NCBI GenBank assembly: GCA_020638835.1
Contig: JACKHV010000001.1
Span: forward strand, 124,001-188,000
Direction: 5' to 3'
From: Planctomycetota bacterium
GTDB lineage: Bacteria > Planctomycetota > UBA1135 > GCA-002686595
Length of the DNA stretch: 64,000 nucleotides
Position numbers and translations under genes: made by a program. The notes under the pieces are model-generated. The model saw nothing but the letters and a program-made list of their open reading frames with translations. It did not search any database and had not been told where the DNA came from. Within the stretch, counting starts at the first letter, position 1, and each line of letters starts with the position of its first letter. Positions 25,434 through 34,781 of the stretch are shown piece by piece.

Positions 25434-25567
25434 GGCCCGGCAATGTAGGCCGCGCACGGGACGCGTGGGAAGGAATCACGGGCGCTTGCCTCCGCGAGCC
25501 CGCGCGGCTCGAAGACAAGCTCGACGACGCACCGCGCCCCGACCTCGACCCGCTCCACTCCGCCAGC

Positions 25568-26278
25568 TTGAACAGCCCCCACCAGCTCGAGTGCCGCGCG
25601 CTCACCAAGACCCTGCCGTCCGGCGCGCGCATGCTCACGATCCTCGACGGCATCGACCTCGCGATCGACGCCGGCGAGCTCGTCGCCGTGCTCGGCCCGT
25701 CCGGTAGCGGGAAGTCCACGCTGCTCGGATTGCTCGCGGGGCTCGACCGCCCGACCAGCGGCAGCGTGCTGGTCGACGGCCGGCCGATCGAGGGGCTGGA
25801 CGAGGATGAACTCGCGCTGTTGCGCCGCTCGCGCATCGGATTCGTCTTCCAGTCGTTCCAGCTGCTCGGGAACCTGACGGCGCGCGAGAACGTGCTCACG
25901 CCGCTCGAGTTGACCGGCTTCGCGGGAGCGCGCGAGCGCGCCGACGAGGTGCTGCGCGAAGTCGGCCTCGCGGACCGCGCGCACCACTATCCGTCGCAGC
26001 TCTCCGGCGGCGAGCAGCAGCGCGTCGCCGTCGCGCGAGCCTTCGCGCCCCGGCCGACGTTGTTGCTGGCGGACGAGCCGACGGGGAACCTCGACAGCGA
26101 GACGGGTGAGCGCGTTCTGCAGCTGCTTCTCGACATGCGCGAGCGCCACGGGACGACGCTCGTGCTCGTCACGCACGACCAGGCCGTCGCGTCGCGCGCG
26201 GACCGTCAGGTCCACATGATCGGCGGCAAGCTCGTCTCAGACACGGGAGCACCCGTGCAGCCGCGCTCGGACGCATGA
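25568..26278 (+). CDS. ybbA: ABC transporter ATPase (YbbA/LolD type)
   Basis: 236 residues with TTG start. It has Walker A (LGPSGSGKST), Q-loop region (GFVFQSFQLLGNLTARENV), signature LSGGEQQRVAVARA, Walker B (LLLADEPTGNLDS) and switch His (VLVTHD). The MacB/LolD-type sequence predicts a mechanotransmission or lipoprotein/substrate-extraction transporter rather than an importer. It overlaps the permease gene by 4 bp. Confidence 0.92.
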   Translation: MNSPHQLECRALTKTLPSGARMLTILDGIDLAIDAGELVAVLGPSGSGKSTLLGLLAGLDRPTSGSVLVDGRPIEGLDEDELALLRRSRIGFVFQSFQLLGNLTARENVLTPLELTGFAGARERADEVLREVGLADRAHHYPSQLSGGEQQRVAVARAFAPRPTLLLADEPTGNLDSETGERVLQLLLDMRERHGTTLVLVTHDQAVASRADRQVHMIGGKLVSDTGAPVQPRSDA

Positions 26279-28842
26279 ACGAGGCGCCCGGAACCGCCGC
26301 CGCGCCGACGCGTTGGCGCGCGCTGTTCGCCGCGGTCTTGCGCGAGAGCCGCGCGTCGCGCGGACGCCTGTTCTTCTTCACGCTGTGCCTCGCGCTCGGC
26401 GTCGCGGCGGTCGTGGGCGTGTCCTCGCTCGTCTCGACGATCCGCGTCGGCATGGCGGGGGAGTCGCGCCACCTGCTCGCGGCCGACTTGCGCGTCTCCG
26501 CGCGACGACCGCTGCCGGACAGCGTGGCGAACTACTTCCGCCCGATCCCGCACCGCCGCGCCGATCTCGTCGAGATGGGCGCGATGGCGCTCGCACCGGA
26601 GCGCGCCGCGCACAGCGTCGGCAGCCGACTCGTCGAGCTGAAGGTCGTCGACGCGGCGTATCCGCTGTACGGCAAGCTGAAGCTGGACCCGCCGCAGCTC
26701 TCCGCCGGCGACCTGGGCGACGACCGCGTGTTCATCGGGCCGGACCTCGCCGCGAGTCTCGAGCTCGCCGTGGGCGACCGCCTCGAGCTCGGCGGCGCGA
26801 GCTTCGAGGTCGCCGCGCTCGTCGTCGACGAGCCGGATCAGCTCGACTTCGCGATGACGCTCGGCCCGCGCGTCTTCATGGGGCCGGCCGGTTTGGAGCG
26901 CACCAAGCTGTCGGGCGCCCGCAGCCGCGTGCGCTACGTCTCGCTCTACGCGGTCGACTCGGCCGTGGTGCCGGTGCGCTTGAAGGCGCTGGAGCGCGGG
27001 TTGGAAGCGGTGCTCGGGGACGCGTCGTACGTGCGCGTCCGGGCGCACACCGAGGCGCAGCCGAACGTCAGTCGCTCACTGGGCCGCGTCGAGGACTACC
27101 TCGGACTCGTCGCCTTGCTCTCGCTGCTGCTCGGCGGCGTCGGCTTGTCGCAGATCGTGCGCGCCTGGCTGGCTGGACGCACGCAAGGCGTGGCCGTGAT
27201 GCGCTGCCTCGGCTTCCGCGCGCGCGAGATCGCCGCGCTGTACCTCGGACACGTCGCGCTGCTCGCGGTCGCGGGGTGCTTGCTCGGCGGCGTGCTCGGT
27301 TCGCTGCTGCCGTGGGTCGTGCGCGGCTACGCCCCGTCGCTCTTCGTCGGAGCCGACGTCGACTTGTGGCAACCGGCCGCGTTCGCACGCGGCGTGGGGC
27401 TCGGGCTCTTCGTCGCGACGCTGTTCAGCTTGCCGCCCCTGACGGCCGTTTGGCGCGTGCCGCCCGCGACCGTGCTGCGCGCGGAAGCCGCGCCGATTCC
27501 CGTTCCGCCGCTCGTGCGCTTCGGTGCGCCGGCGTTGCTGCTCGCCGGTGTGCTCGTCGCGGCGCGCGTGCAGAGCGGCGCGTGGTTCTCGGCGCTCGCT
27601 TTCAGCGGCGGGCTGCTCGTGTTGACCGCCTTGCTCTACGCCGGTGCGCGGCTCGCTTCCGTCGCGGCCGAGCGCTTGCCGCGCGGACGCTTCGGCCCGT
27701 ACCTGGAGCACGGGTTCGCCGCGCTCGCGCGCCCCGGCGCGGGAACGACCGGCGCGATCGTGGCGCTCGGCATCGGCGTGATGGTCGTCGTCTCGATGTG
27801 GTTGATCGAGTCGCGCCTCAGCCACGCGCTGCGCACGGCATTGCCGCCGGACGCGCCGAGCGTGTTCCTCGCTGACATCCAGCCGGACCAGTGGGAGGGC
27901 GTGCGTACCACCTTGGAAGCGCGCGGTGCCCGCTCCCTCGACACGGTTCCCGTCGTGATGGCGCGCCTCCGCGAGCTAGATGGCCGCGACGTACGCGAGC
28001 TCGCGGCCGAGCGGCAGGACGACGGACGCGCGACCTGGGTGTTGACGCGCGAACAGCGCCTGACGTGGCTCGACGAGCTCGATCCGAGCAACGAACTGAT
28101 CGCCGGAGAGCTGTGGAGCGACCCGACGCGCGCCGAAGTCAGCTTGGAGGACCGCTTCGCCGACGACCTCGGCGTCGGCCTCGGCGCCGTGCTCGAGCTC
28201 GACGTGCAAGGCGTGCCGTTCGAGTTCACCGTGACGAGCTTGCGGAAGGTCGACTGGCAGAGCTTCGGCATCAACTTCTTCCTGGTCGTCGAGCCCGGCG
28301 TGCTCGAGGACGCGCCGCACCTGCGCATCGCGGCGGCGCGCCTCGACACCGCGGAGCAGGAGTTCTCGCTGCAGGGCGACCTCGTCGCCTCGTTCCCGAA
28401 CGTGACCGTGATCCGCGTGCGACCGATCCTCGAGCGCGTGGCGGACGTGCTCGAGCGGCTCGCCTTCGGCATCCGCGCGCTGGGCAGCTTCACGATCGTG
28501 ACGGGCCTCGTGATCCTCGCCGGCGCAGTCGTGACGACGGCGCTGCGACGCTCGCGGGAAGCCGCGCTGCTCAAGACGCTCGGCGTGACGCGCGGCGGCG
28601 TGACGCGCCTCTTCGCGGTCGAGTACGCGCTGATCGGCCTGCTCGCCGGTTCACTCGGCGCCGTAGGAGCTCTCGCGCTCGCGTGGGCCTTCCTCGTGCA
28701 CCTCGCCGAGCTCGACGTCGATCTACCGCTGTCGAGCTTGCCCTTCGCGGCCCTGGCAACGGCCGCGCTCGCGACGCTCAGCGGACTCGCGGCGAGCGTG
28801 CGCGCGTTGCGTGCGCGGCCGCTCGATACGCTCAGGGCGTGA
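26275..28842 (+). CDS. ybbP: FtsX/MacB-type ABC permease (YbbP-like)
   Basis: 855 residues. It has an N-terminal membrane span, a MacB-like periplasmic domain, then FtsX-type core spans (LVALLSLLLGGVGLSQI; HVALLAVAGCLLGGVLG), a central pair, a second periplasmic domain, and a second core near the C-terminus (FTIVTGLVILAGAVVTTAL; LALAWAFLVHLAE). This is the duplicated, about 10-span architecture of YbbP. It works with the ATPase encoded just upstream and, by context, with the TesA-like esterase. Substrate unknown. Confidence 0.9.
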   Translation: MNEAPGTAAAPTRWRALFAAVLRESRASRGRLFFFTLCLALGVAAVVGVSSLVSTIRVGMAGESRHLLAADLRVSARRPLPDSVANYFRPIPHRRADLVEMGAMALAPERAAHSVGSRLVELKVVDAAYPLYGKLKLDPPQLSAGDLGDDRVFIGPDLAASLELAVGDRLELGGASFEVAALVVDEPDQLDFAMTLGPRVFMGPAGLERTKLSGARSRVRYVSLYAVDSAVVPVRLKALERGLEAVLGDASYVRVRAHTEAQPNVSRSLGRVEDYLGLVALLSLLLGGVGLSQIVRAWLAGRTQGVAVMRCLGFRAREIAALYLGHVALLAVAGCLLGGVLGSLLPWVVRGYAPSLFVGADVDLWQPAAFARGVGLGLFVATLFSLPPLTAVWRVPPATVLRAEAAPIPVPPLVRFGAPALLLAGVLVAARVQSGAWFSALAFSGGLLVLTALLYAGARLASVAAERLPRGRFGPYLEHGFAALARPGAGTTGAIVALGIGVMVVVSMWLIESRLSHALRTALPPDAPSVFLADIQPDQWEGVRTTLEARGARSLDTVPVVMARLRELDGRDVRELAAERQDDGRATWVLTREQRLTWLDELDPSNELIAGELWSDPTRAEVSLEDRFADDLGVGLGAVLELDVQGVPFEFTVTSLRKVDWQSFGINFFLVVEPGVLEDAPHLRIAAARLDTAEQEFSLQGDLVASFPNVTVIRVRPILERVADVLERLAFGIRALGSFTIVTGLVILAGAVVTTALRRSREAALLKTLGVTRGGVTRLFAVEYALIGLLAGSLGAVGALALAWAFLVHLAELDVDLPLSSLPFAALATAALATLSGLAASVRALRARPLDTLRA

Positions 28843-28847
28843 GCGGT

Positions 28848-29711
28848 TCAGACTCCCACGTCAGTGTAGTTCCAAGTCGTTGTCTCGGGCGATTGGCTCG
28901 CACCTCGCAAGAGCGCCGCGAGGATATCCATTGCGCGGGGCAGCTCTCTGATCTCTCGCAGGAGCAGGAGCTTCCCGTCTTCATCGATTTCCGCTCGGAG
29001 AAGTTCGACGAGTGGGCCGCGGGCTTCCTCGGACAGAGTTCGCGACAACCGCGCTCCGCACAGCTCGATCTTCGCCAGCTCCAGGTCGTGATCGTTGCGC
29101 TCGACCACTGCGAAGTAGTCGTCGTACATCTCTGCATCCTCGATCGCGGAGTCGATGCACCTCAACAAGTCGATCAATTCGTGTGAGTCGTGGACAGGTC
29201 GATCGAGATGACGGTCTCTCCACGCGAAGAGCTTGAGGAGGATCTGTAGCTCGAGTGCCGGCAAGCGGACGCTGAAGTCATCAGCGAGCCGCACCTCGGT
29301 CGAACTCGCCTGCGCCTCGATCAGTCCCGTCACATCGAACTGTCTGGCGTCGGGCGGTGGCCAGTTCAGCACGTTGCCCTGCGCGATCGGTCCGAAGGGA
29401 ATCAGGTCGATGCTGACGCCGCCTTCGAACGAGATTCGGTGGAGATTCTCCGGATCCACGTGCGCATGTTCGACCCGCACGAGTCGATCCCGTAGTCGGT
29501 GGAACTCGTCCCAGCTCGTCAGCTGGATGGCGGCATCGATGTCATGGGTTCTGCGCGACGAGGTCGCAGCGCCAAGTCCAACGAGGACCAAGTCCCTCGC
29601 TTCTGCGCCGACCAGGAGCCAACGGACGTCGAGAGCGTCGGCTTGGCGAGCCAACGGCGCCAGGCATCGGGCAAGTCTGCTGCCCTCCGGCGTGCCGCGT
29701 AGATCTATCAC
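28848..29711 (-). CDS. AbiEii-type nucleotidyltransferase toxin
   Basis: 287 residues. The N-terminal domain looks like a minimal nucleotidyltransferase: WLLVGAEARDLVL, followed by SSRRTHDIDAAIQ with the D-x-D pair, and a third acidic strand GVSIDLIPFG. A helical C-terminus follows. AbiEii/MenT-like toxins transfer nucleotides to tRNA or other targets. The start overlaps the stop of the AbiEi-like gene by 4 bp in the usual antitoxin-first order. Codon use is less GC-biased than in flanking genes, suggesting transfer. Confidence 0.75.
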   Translation of the reverse strand: MIDLRGTPEGSRLARCLAPLARQADALDVRWLLVGAEARDLVLVGLGAATSSRRTHDIDAAIQLTSWDEFHRLRDRLVRVEHAHVDPENLHRISFEGGVSIDLIPFGPIAQGNVLNWPPPDARQFDVTGLIEAQASSTEVRLADDFSVRLPALELQILLKLFAWRDRHLDRPVHDSHELIDLLRCIDSAIEDAEMYDDYFAVVERNDHDLELAKIELCGARLSRTLSEEARGPLVELLRAEIDEDGKLLLLREIRELPRAMDILAALLRGASQSPETTTWNYTDVGV

Positions 29712-30688
29712 AGGAATTGCTGGCGAAGCTGAGTCGCGGCGTCATAGCAGCGCGAGTCGCGGATCACCATCAGGTCCGCCACGACCAACAGCGGTGGAGT
29801 CGTCTCATCCGTGGCGCCACGCAACTCTGGTGACCAGAACGCTTCGCGTATCGAGACAGGACCGTTCGCGGTCGCGCGAAGGCGCGCGGTCTTGATCAGT
29901 GGCCCCGCGGAATCCCTGACGTAGATCGTCTCGATCGCCGGCTTCAGGTCCGCGCCCAGTCGGGCTGCCGCGCTCTCCCCACCCCAGACCGCTCCGACGG
30001 GTCGGAGATCGAGGGTCTCGGCCCGCGCACCGTCGCCGAACGCGTATCGGCCGAGTTCGAGCCGCGGATGCAGCTTGCGGCCATACTCCTCGATCCATCG
30101 GTCGTAGAGTCTCGCGTCAGGATGGAACCGGCGATCGCCGCGACCGATTCGCACGAGTTGGCCATCGCGTTCGAGGTCTTGGATCAGAGACATGACGGTG
30201 CGCGGGGTCGCATCGCAGAGTTTCGCAATGTCTCGAATCGGCCGGTGGATCCACTCCGTCTCGCTGAGAAGATGGAACAAGGTCCGTAGCGTCGCTCCGC
30301 GCCACTCCCGCGCCTTCCACGCAGGACGCTTCACGGTTCGTGACTCACGCGCACGCATGCCGAGGACGCGCACTCGCAGTCCCGGCACCACGATGTGCGC
30401 GTTGCCCACCGTGTCGGCGAATTGGCGTCCCTCTCGGATCCATCGCTCACCCACTTGCTCCGTGACGTGGTCGACGAGGTAGATCCGCGCCGACCGCGCA
30501 CGACCTTCCGTCTCTCGATCCGTCTCCGCGTGCTGCGGGACGGCCAGCACGCGCTTCCGCCTCGGTCCCAGTTCCCAGGTCGTCGTTCGCGATCCCTCGA
30601 GCCCGGAGTCCGGGCCTCCGACCCGACGCACCCGGATGCCCGCGGCTTCCAGCGCCTCGCGCACGCGTTGCTCGAGCGGGATGGTCAT
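29708..30688 (-). CDS. AbiEi-type antitoxin/transcriptional regulator
   Basis: 326 residues. A central winged-helix region (RDIAKLCDATPRTVMSLIQD, then LERDGQLVRIGRG) is preceded by an unusual N-terminal domain with IYLVDHVTEQVGERW. The C-terminal half has the conserved look of the AbiEi C-terminal domain. In AbiE systems this protein binds inverted repeats upstream of its own gene and neutralises the nucleotidyltransferase toxin without direct complex formation (type IV). Here the neighbour is exactly such a toxin and the upstream DNA carries an AT-rich inverted repeat. Confidence 0.72.
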   Translation of the reverse strand: MTIPLEQRVREALEAAGIRVRRVGGPDSGLEGSRTTTWELGPRRKRVLAVPQHAETDRETEGRARSARIYLVDHVTEQVGERWIREGRQFADTVGNAHIVVPGLRVRVLGMRARESRTVKRPAWKAREWRGATLRTLFHLLSETEWIHRPIRDIAKLCDATPRTVMSLIQDLERDGQLVRIGRGDRRFHPDARLYDRWIEEYGRKLHPRLELGRYAFGDGARAETLDLRPVGAVWGGESAAARLGADLKPAIETIYVRDSAGPLIKTARLRATANGPVSIREAFWSPELRGATDETTPPLLVVADLMVIRDSRCYDAATQLRQQFL

Positions 30689-30731
30689 GCGGCGAGTTTG
30701 ACCGGGGCTCTCATGATCGGGAAGCCCCCGC

Positions 30732-30788
30732 TTGTGTTATTTTTTTACATGTACCCTTATTGGTGACACAACTAGAAAAATAGCACAA
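30732..30788. promoter_or_regulatory. AT-rich promoter/operator region of the AbiE-like operon
   Basis: Inverted repeats TTGTGTTATTTTT (30732-30744) and AAAAATAGCACAA (30776-30788) match at 12 of 13 positions and flank a 31-bp spacer. On the minus strand TTGTGT (30766-30771) with TAAAAA 18 bp further is a possible promoter. The stretch is strikingly AT-rich for this genome. AbiEi-type regulators autorepress through such repeats. Confidence 0.6.
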
Positions 30789-30834
30789 CGGAGCCGCCTG
30801 GCTGGAGGATGCGACGGGGGGCCGAGCCCGCGCA

Positions 30835-31032
30835 TCACGATCCCGAGGGTTCGCGTCCCACGCCCAGCTTCGCGAGGATCATCTCGAGCGGGCAGAAGTT
30901 GGTGAACGACGACTGCAGCGAGTTGAAGCCCACGAAGCCCGTGAACCAGAGCCAGTTCGGGCTGTGGTAGTGGGCGAGCAAGAGGCTGGCGAGGATGAAC
31001 ACGCCGGCGAAGCGGCGCATGATCAGCTGCAT
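30835..31032 (-). CDS. DUF2892/YgaP-type small membrane protein
   Basis: 65 residues from the ATG at 31032. Two hydrophobic segments (MRRFAGVFILASLLLAHY and WLWFTGFVGFNSLQSSF) are followed by FCPLEMILAKLGV, the typical DUF2892 ending. Such proteins often sit beside rhodanese or metal-resistance genes. Here it is divergent from the metal-efflux cluster at 31229-37949. Confidence 0.85.
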   Translation of the reverse strand: MQLIMRRFAGVFILASLLLAHYHSPNWLWFTGFVGFNSLQSSFTNFCPLEMILAKLGVGREPSGS

Positions 31033-31228
31033 TCTCGAGATGGGCTCCTCCGGGTGGGGGGCGCGCTCGCGCCCGGGATTGGAGCCCCTCCAGTATGCAC
31101 TTCGCGGGGACTCGGCCCGCGATCCGCGTCGGCCGGGCCCCGCGCGGGCGGCTCCCGCGGCGCCGCGGGGGGCTTCCGCTCCAGATCTTGAGTCCTCCCG
31201 GCCGACGCTTACACTTCGTCGCGTTCCC

Positions 31229-31639
31229 ATGCCTTCCCTCTCCAAGTGCACCTTCGTCGGCCGGCTGCTGCTCGCCGTGCTGCTGCTGGTTGCCGTCGCG
31301 CCGCCCGGCGGGCTCGAAGTCTGCATCGGTGAGGACGGGCACGTGCACATCGGGGCCGACGGAGATGCCGAAGGTTGCGTCTGCGCCGGCGACGGCTGCG
31401 CGTGCCCCGTGGAGGACCACGAGCACACCGACCTCGGCGTGGATGCGGTAGAGCTGGTGCAGCGCGAAGGCAGCGAGTCCGTGCTCGCGCTGCTGCCGGG
31501 TCCGGCACCGGCGCCTTGCGCGCTCGCGCCTGCAGCGGAGTCCGTCTCGGACGCCGTCGCCTTCGAACTCGCGCCGCTCACCCTCGCGCGTCCGCCGCAG
31601 TGGCCGACGTCGACGCGCTCGCGCGTGCTGCGCTCCTGA
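31229..31639 (+). CDS. Small exported Cys/His/Asp-rich protein of the metal-efflux operon
   Basis: 136 residues with an N-terminal signal (VGRLLLAVLLLVAVAPPGG). Right after it comes a dense run of potential metal ligands (CIGEDGHVHIGADGD, EGCVCAGDGCACPVEDHEH), about 5 Cys and 4 His in 50 residues. The C-terminal part is Pro/Ala-rich. It is first in line with the TolC/MFP/RND genes, so it is probably a periplasmic metal-binding or sensing component. No named family recognised. Confidence 0.7.
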   Translation: MPSLSKCTFVGRLLLAVLLLVAVAPPGGLEVCIGEDGHVHIGADGDAEGCVCAGDGCACPVEDHEHTDLGVDAVELVQREGSESVLALLPGPAPAPCALAPAAESVSDAVAFELAPLTLARPPQWPTSTRSRVLRS

Positions 31640-31698
31640 CTCTCCGTGATCGCGCCCTGCTTCCCGAGCGGAAGCGAGTTCGTTCGATCCACGGAGAG
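31636..31698. repeat. Quasi-palindrome between the first two efflux genes
   Basis: GACTCTCCGTG (31636-31646) is repeated inverted at 31688-31698; the pairing continues through GATCG/CGATC past one bulge, and an inner GCTTCC/GGAAGC hairpin fills the centre. It spans the stop codon of the first gene and ends 5 bp before the next ATG. It may attenuate or insulate downstream expression. Confidence 0.65.
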
Positions 31699-31703
31699 TC
31701 ATC

Positions 31704-33143
31704 ATGCACCCCTTCACTCCTGCCGCGCGTTCCGCGGCAGCCGACGGAACGCGAGTTCCGGGCCGCACCGTTGCGGCCGCCTGTCTGATCCTGTTACCCG
31801 GTTGCGCCTTCGAGCGCTACGCGCGCGAGCCGCTGGAGTCCCAGCGAGTCGTGTCGGAACTCGTCGAAGAACGCCGCGCGCTCGCGCTGCACGTCGCAGT
31901 GTCGGACGGCGACGCTCTGAATCTCGCCGAGGCCGCGGACTTGTTGCGCGAGCGCAATCCCGACCTGCGCGTCGCACGCGCCGCCTACGAGACGGCCCGC
32001 GCCGCGAGTGAGCGCGACACGCCCTTCCCGAACCCGACGCTGGCCGTCGGGCCCGAATTCGGCTTCGGTTCGGACGCGGCGTCGCCCTACGTCGTTCCGC
32101 TCGTGCGCCTCGGCGTCACGATCCCGACCGCCGGCAAGCGTTCGAAGCAGGACGCCGTGCTCGACGCCGCGGCGACGGTGGCGGACGTGGACTACGTCAC
32201 GAGCTGCGGCCAGCTGTACCTCGAGCTGCGTCGCCGCTATGTCGCGCTCTCGGTGGCGCGCGCGCGCGAGGCGGTGCAGACGGAGATCGTCGCGGCGGCG
32301 GAGAAGTCGCTCGACGCCGCGCGACGCCTGGTGGAGGCGGGTGGGGCGCAAGCGCTCGACGTCTCGCTCTTCCGGCTCGAGCACGCGCGTGAGCGGGCGC
32401 GCGGCTTCGAGGCGCGACGCGACGTCGCGGACGCCGAGTCGGACCTCGCCGGCATGTTGGCGCTGCGCGCGGACGCGCTGCACGCGCTCTCCGCCGGCGA
32501 GTTGCCGCGGCTTCCCGATCCCGGTCGCGACCTCGATGCGCTCGCTGCGGCGCTCCACGAGACGCACCCGATGCTGTTGCGCGCCGAGGCGCGGCACGAG
32601 TTGGCGGAGCGCGAGCTGAGCCTCGAGATCGCGAAGCAGTACCCGGACCTCACGCTGGGCGCGGGATTCAAGGACGAGGTCGGCGTGGACCTGAGCCTCG
32701 CCGAGCTCGCGCTCGGCATGGCGCTGCCGATCTTCGACCGCAACCAGGGACCGATTCTCGCGGCGACGGCGCGGCGCGTCGAAGCGAAGGTCGCCTATGG
32801 CGCAGCGGCCGATCGTGCGCTCGGTGAACTGGAGCGCGCGCACCGCGCGGCCGAGATTGCCGAATCACGTCACCTGGCATTGCAGGACGAAGTCCTTCCG
32901 GCGGCGCGGAACAACGTGGAAGTCGCCTATCGCGCGCTTCCCGCGGGCAGCGCCGACGCGCTGCAAGTGCTCGACGCCGAGCGCAGCCTGCGCCAGGTCG
33001 AGCTGGAGTTGCTCGAGGCCGAGCTGGAGCTGCAGCTCGCGTGGTGCGACCTGGAGCGCGCGTTCGGCGCGCCCTTGCTCGTCTTCGACGAGCCCGAAGA
33101 ACACGAACGACCGGTGGACGGCGAAGCAGGAGACGGACGGTGA
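31704..33143 (+). CDS. TolC/CzcC-type outer-membrane efflux channel
   Basis: 479 residues. A lipoprotein-like signal (VAAACLILLPGC) is followed by the duplicated TolC helix-strand pattern (NLAEAADLLRERNPDLRVAR; LAAALHETHPMLLRAEARHE; FPNPTLAVGPEFGFG). It should form the trimeric outer-membrane duct of a tripartite pump. Its stop overlaps the start of the membrane-fusion gene (TGATG), and the RND pump follows. Confidence 0.9.
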   Translation: MHPFTPAARSAAADGTRVPGRTVAAACLILLPGCAFERYAREPLESQRVVSELVEERRALALHVAVSDGDALNLAEAADLLRERNPDLRVARAAYETARAASERDTPFPNPTLAVGPEFGFGSDAASPYVVPLVRLGVTIPTAGKRSKQDAVLDAAATVADVDYVTSCGQLYLELRRRYVALSVARAREAVQTEIVAAAEKSLDAARRLVEAGGAQALDVSLFRLEHARERARGFEARRDVADAESDLAGMLALRADALHALSAGELPRLPDPGRDLDALAAALHETHPMLLRAEARHELAERELSLEIAKQYPDLTLGAGFKDEVGVDLSLAELALGMALPIFDRNQGPILAATARRVEAKVAYGAAADRALGELERAHRAAEIAESRHLALQDEVLPAARNNVEVAYRALPAGSADALQVLDAERSLRQVELELLEAELELQLAWCDLERAFGAPLLVFDEPEEHERPVDGEAGDGR

Positions 33144-34777
33144 TGGCGAACGAACGGATGAGCTGGAAGATCGTGGTCGGAGCGGTGCTGTGCGTCGCCG
33201 GTGGTTTGGCGGGCGGCTGGCGGATCGCCGCGGTTCGACCGCACGCGCACGGACCGGAGGTCGGCGCCGCGCCGCAGGACGAGGAACCGAAACCGCTGTC
33301 GGAGGCGACGCTGCGCACGCTCGGCGTGACCTTCGGGACCGCGAAGCTCGGCGACTGGACGCGCACGACGCCCGTCGCCGCGGTCGTCGAAGCGCCGCCC
33401 GAGGTCGAACGCACGGTGCGCGCGCCCTTCGGCGGACGCGTCGTGTCGGTCGAGACGAAGCTCGGCGCGAAGGTGGAGCCCGGTAACGTCGTCGTGACCG
33501 TGCTGCGCGATCCGCTGCCGCGACCGAGCCTGACCTTGACCGGCGCGATCCTGAAGCCGGCGTCGGAGTTGCACGAGACCGTGCTCGAGCTGCGCGCCCG
33601 CGTGCAGGAACTCGAGCTTGCGCGCACCGAGCTGCAACGCGTCGAGCAGTACACCGCGCAGGTCGACGGCGAGGAGCTTCCGATCATCCCGCTGCAGCGC
33701 AAGATCGACCTCGGCTACCGCGTCGCGCGCGCCGAGGCTTCCGTCGAGCAGTCGCGGATGGAGATGGAGAAGCACGGCCTCGACGAGGAACAGATCCGCG
33801 AGATCGAGGACGGCGGGCACCTGCCGCAAGCGACGGGGGCGACGTGGCGTCGCGCGCTCGAGCACAACGGCGTTTGGACCGCGGACGCCGAGGCGCTGTA
33901 CCTCACGCTCCCCGAACACCTGCGCAACGTCCCGTGGGTCGTGGGCACGATCGGTGAGCTGGCCGGCGTCGGACTGGCGTCGCCGGAACTCTCGGCCTGG
34001 TTGCGCGAGGAACCGGGCGCGGGCGAGCGCATCCTCGAGATCGGCGTCCTCCTGCAGCGGGGGCACTCGCTCGAGGACGTGGAGCGCTTCTACCGACTCG
34101 GCGCTCTCGAGCCGGTCATGCGCGTCGCCGCGCCCGAGACGAACCACCCCGGTGAAGCGTGGGACGTGCGGCGCATCCACGTGCAGCCCGGTACGCGCGT
34201 CGAGCAGGGTTCACCGCTCGTCGATCTCGAGGACGCCGCGCACATGCTGCTGCGCATCGAACCCGTCGGCGGCGAAGTCGCGGCGGTGCTCTACGCCAAG
34301 GCGACCGGCGAAGCGCTGAGCGCGACGTCGCTGGTGCCCGGCGCGGGCCCGGACCTCGACGGCCTGAAGGTCGCGTTCGTCGCCAGCTCGACGGAGCGCG
34401 AGGGAACGGTCGCGTACGTCGAAACCGACAACATCCTGCTCGCGAGCGACGACGGCCGACGCACTTGGGGCCTACGACAAGGCACGCGTTACACGGTCTT
34501 CGTCCCGCGCGAGATGCTCGAGGGCGTCTTCGTACTGCCGGCCGAGGCCGTGGCCGAGATGGGACCGGACCTCGTCGTCTTCCACCGCGAGCCCAGCGGC
34601 GTGCTCATCCCGCTGCCGCTCTCGGTCGTGCACCGCGACGAGCAAGTCGTGATCGTCGAGCCGGTCCCCGGCCTGGACCTCTTCGAGGGCGACGAGATCG
34701 CCTTGAGCGGCGCGTTCGCGCTGAGCCTCGCGATGCGCGGCGGCGACGCGACGGCCGACCACGGACACGCTCACTAG
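33143..34777 (+). CDS. Periplasmic membrane-fusion (adaptor) protein of heavy-metal RND pump
   Basis: 544 residues, long for a CusB/CzcB-type adaptor (usually 350-500). It has an N-terminal membrane anchor (WKIVVGAVLCVAGGLAGGW), a split biotinyl-lipoyl-like domain (APFGGRVVSVETKLGAKV and later VRRIHVQPGTRVEQGSPL), a helical hairpin between the halves (about 145-220), and a C-terminal beta-barrel region (YTVFVPREMLEGVFVLPAEA). The tail has DHGHAH, a possible metal ligand. It links the RND pump to the outer-membrane channel. The pump gene starts 4 bp after its stop. Confidence 0.87.
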   Translation: MANERMSWKIVVGAVLCVAGGLAGGWRIAAVRPHAHGPEVGAAPQDEEPKPLSEATLRTLGVTFGTAKLGDWTRTTPVAAVVEAPPEVERTVRAPFGGRVVSVETKLGAKVEPGNVVVTVLRDPLPRPSLTLTGAILKPASELHETVLELRARVQELELARTELQRVEQYTAQVDGEELPIIPLQRKIDLGYRVARAEASVEQSRMEMEKHGLDEEQIREIEDGGHLPQATGATWRRALEHNGVWTADAEALYLTLPEHLRNVPWVVGTIGELAGVGLASPELSAWLREEPGAGERILEIGVLLQRGHSLEDVERFYRLGALEPVMRVAAPETNHPGEAWDVRRIHVQPGTRVEQGSPLVDLEDAAHMLLRIEPVGGEVAAVLYAKATGEALSATSLVPGAGPDLDGLKVAFVASSTEREGTVAYVETDNILLASDDGRRTWGLRQGTRYTVFVPREMLEGVFVLPAEAVAEMGPDLVVFHREPSGVLIPLPLSVVHRDEQVVIVEPVPGLDLFEGDEIALSGAFALSLAMRGGDATADHGHAH

Positions 34778-34781
34778 CGCC

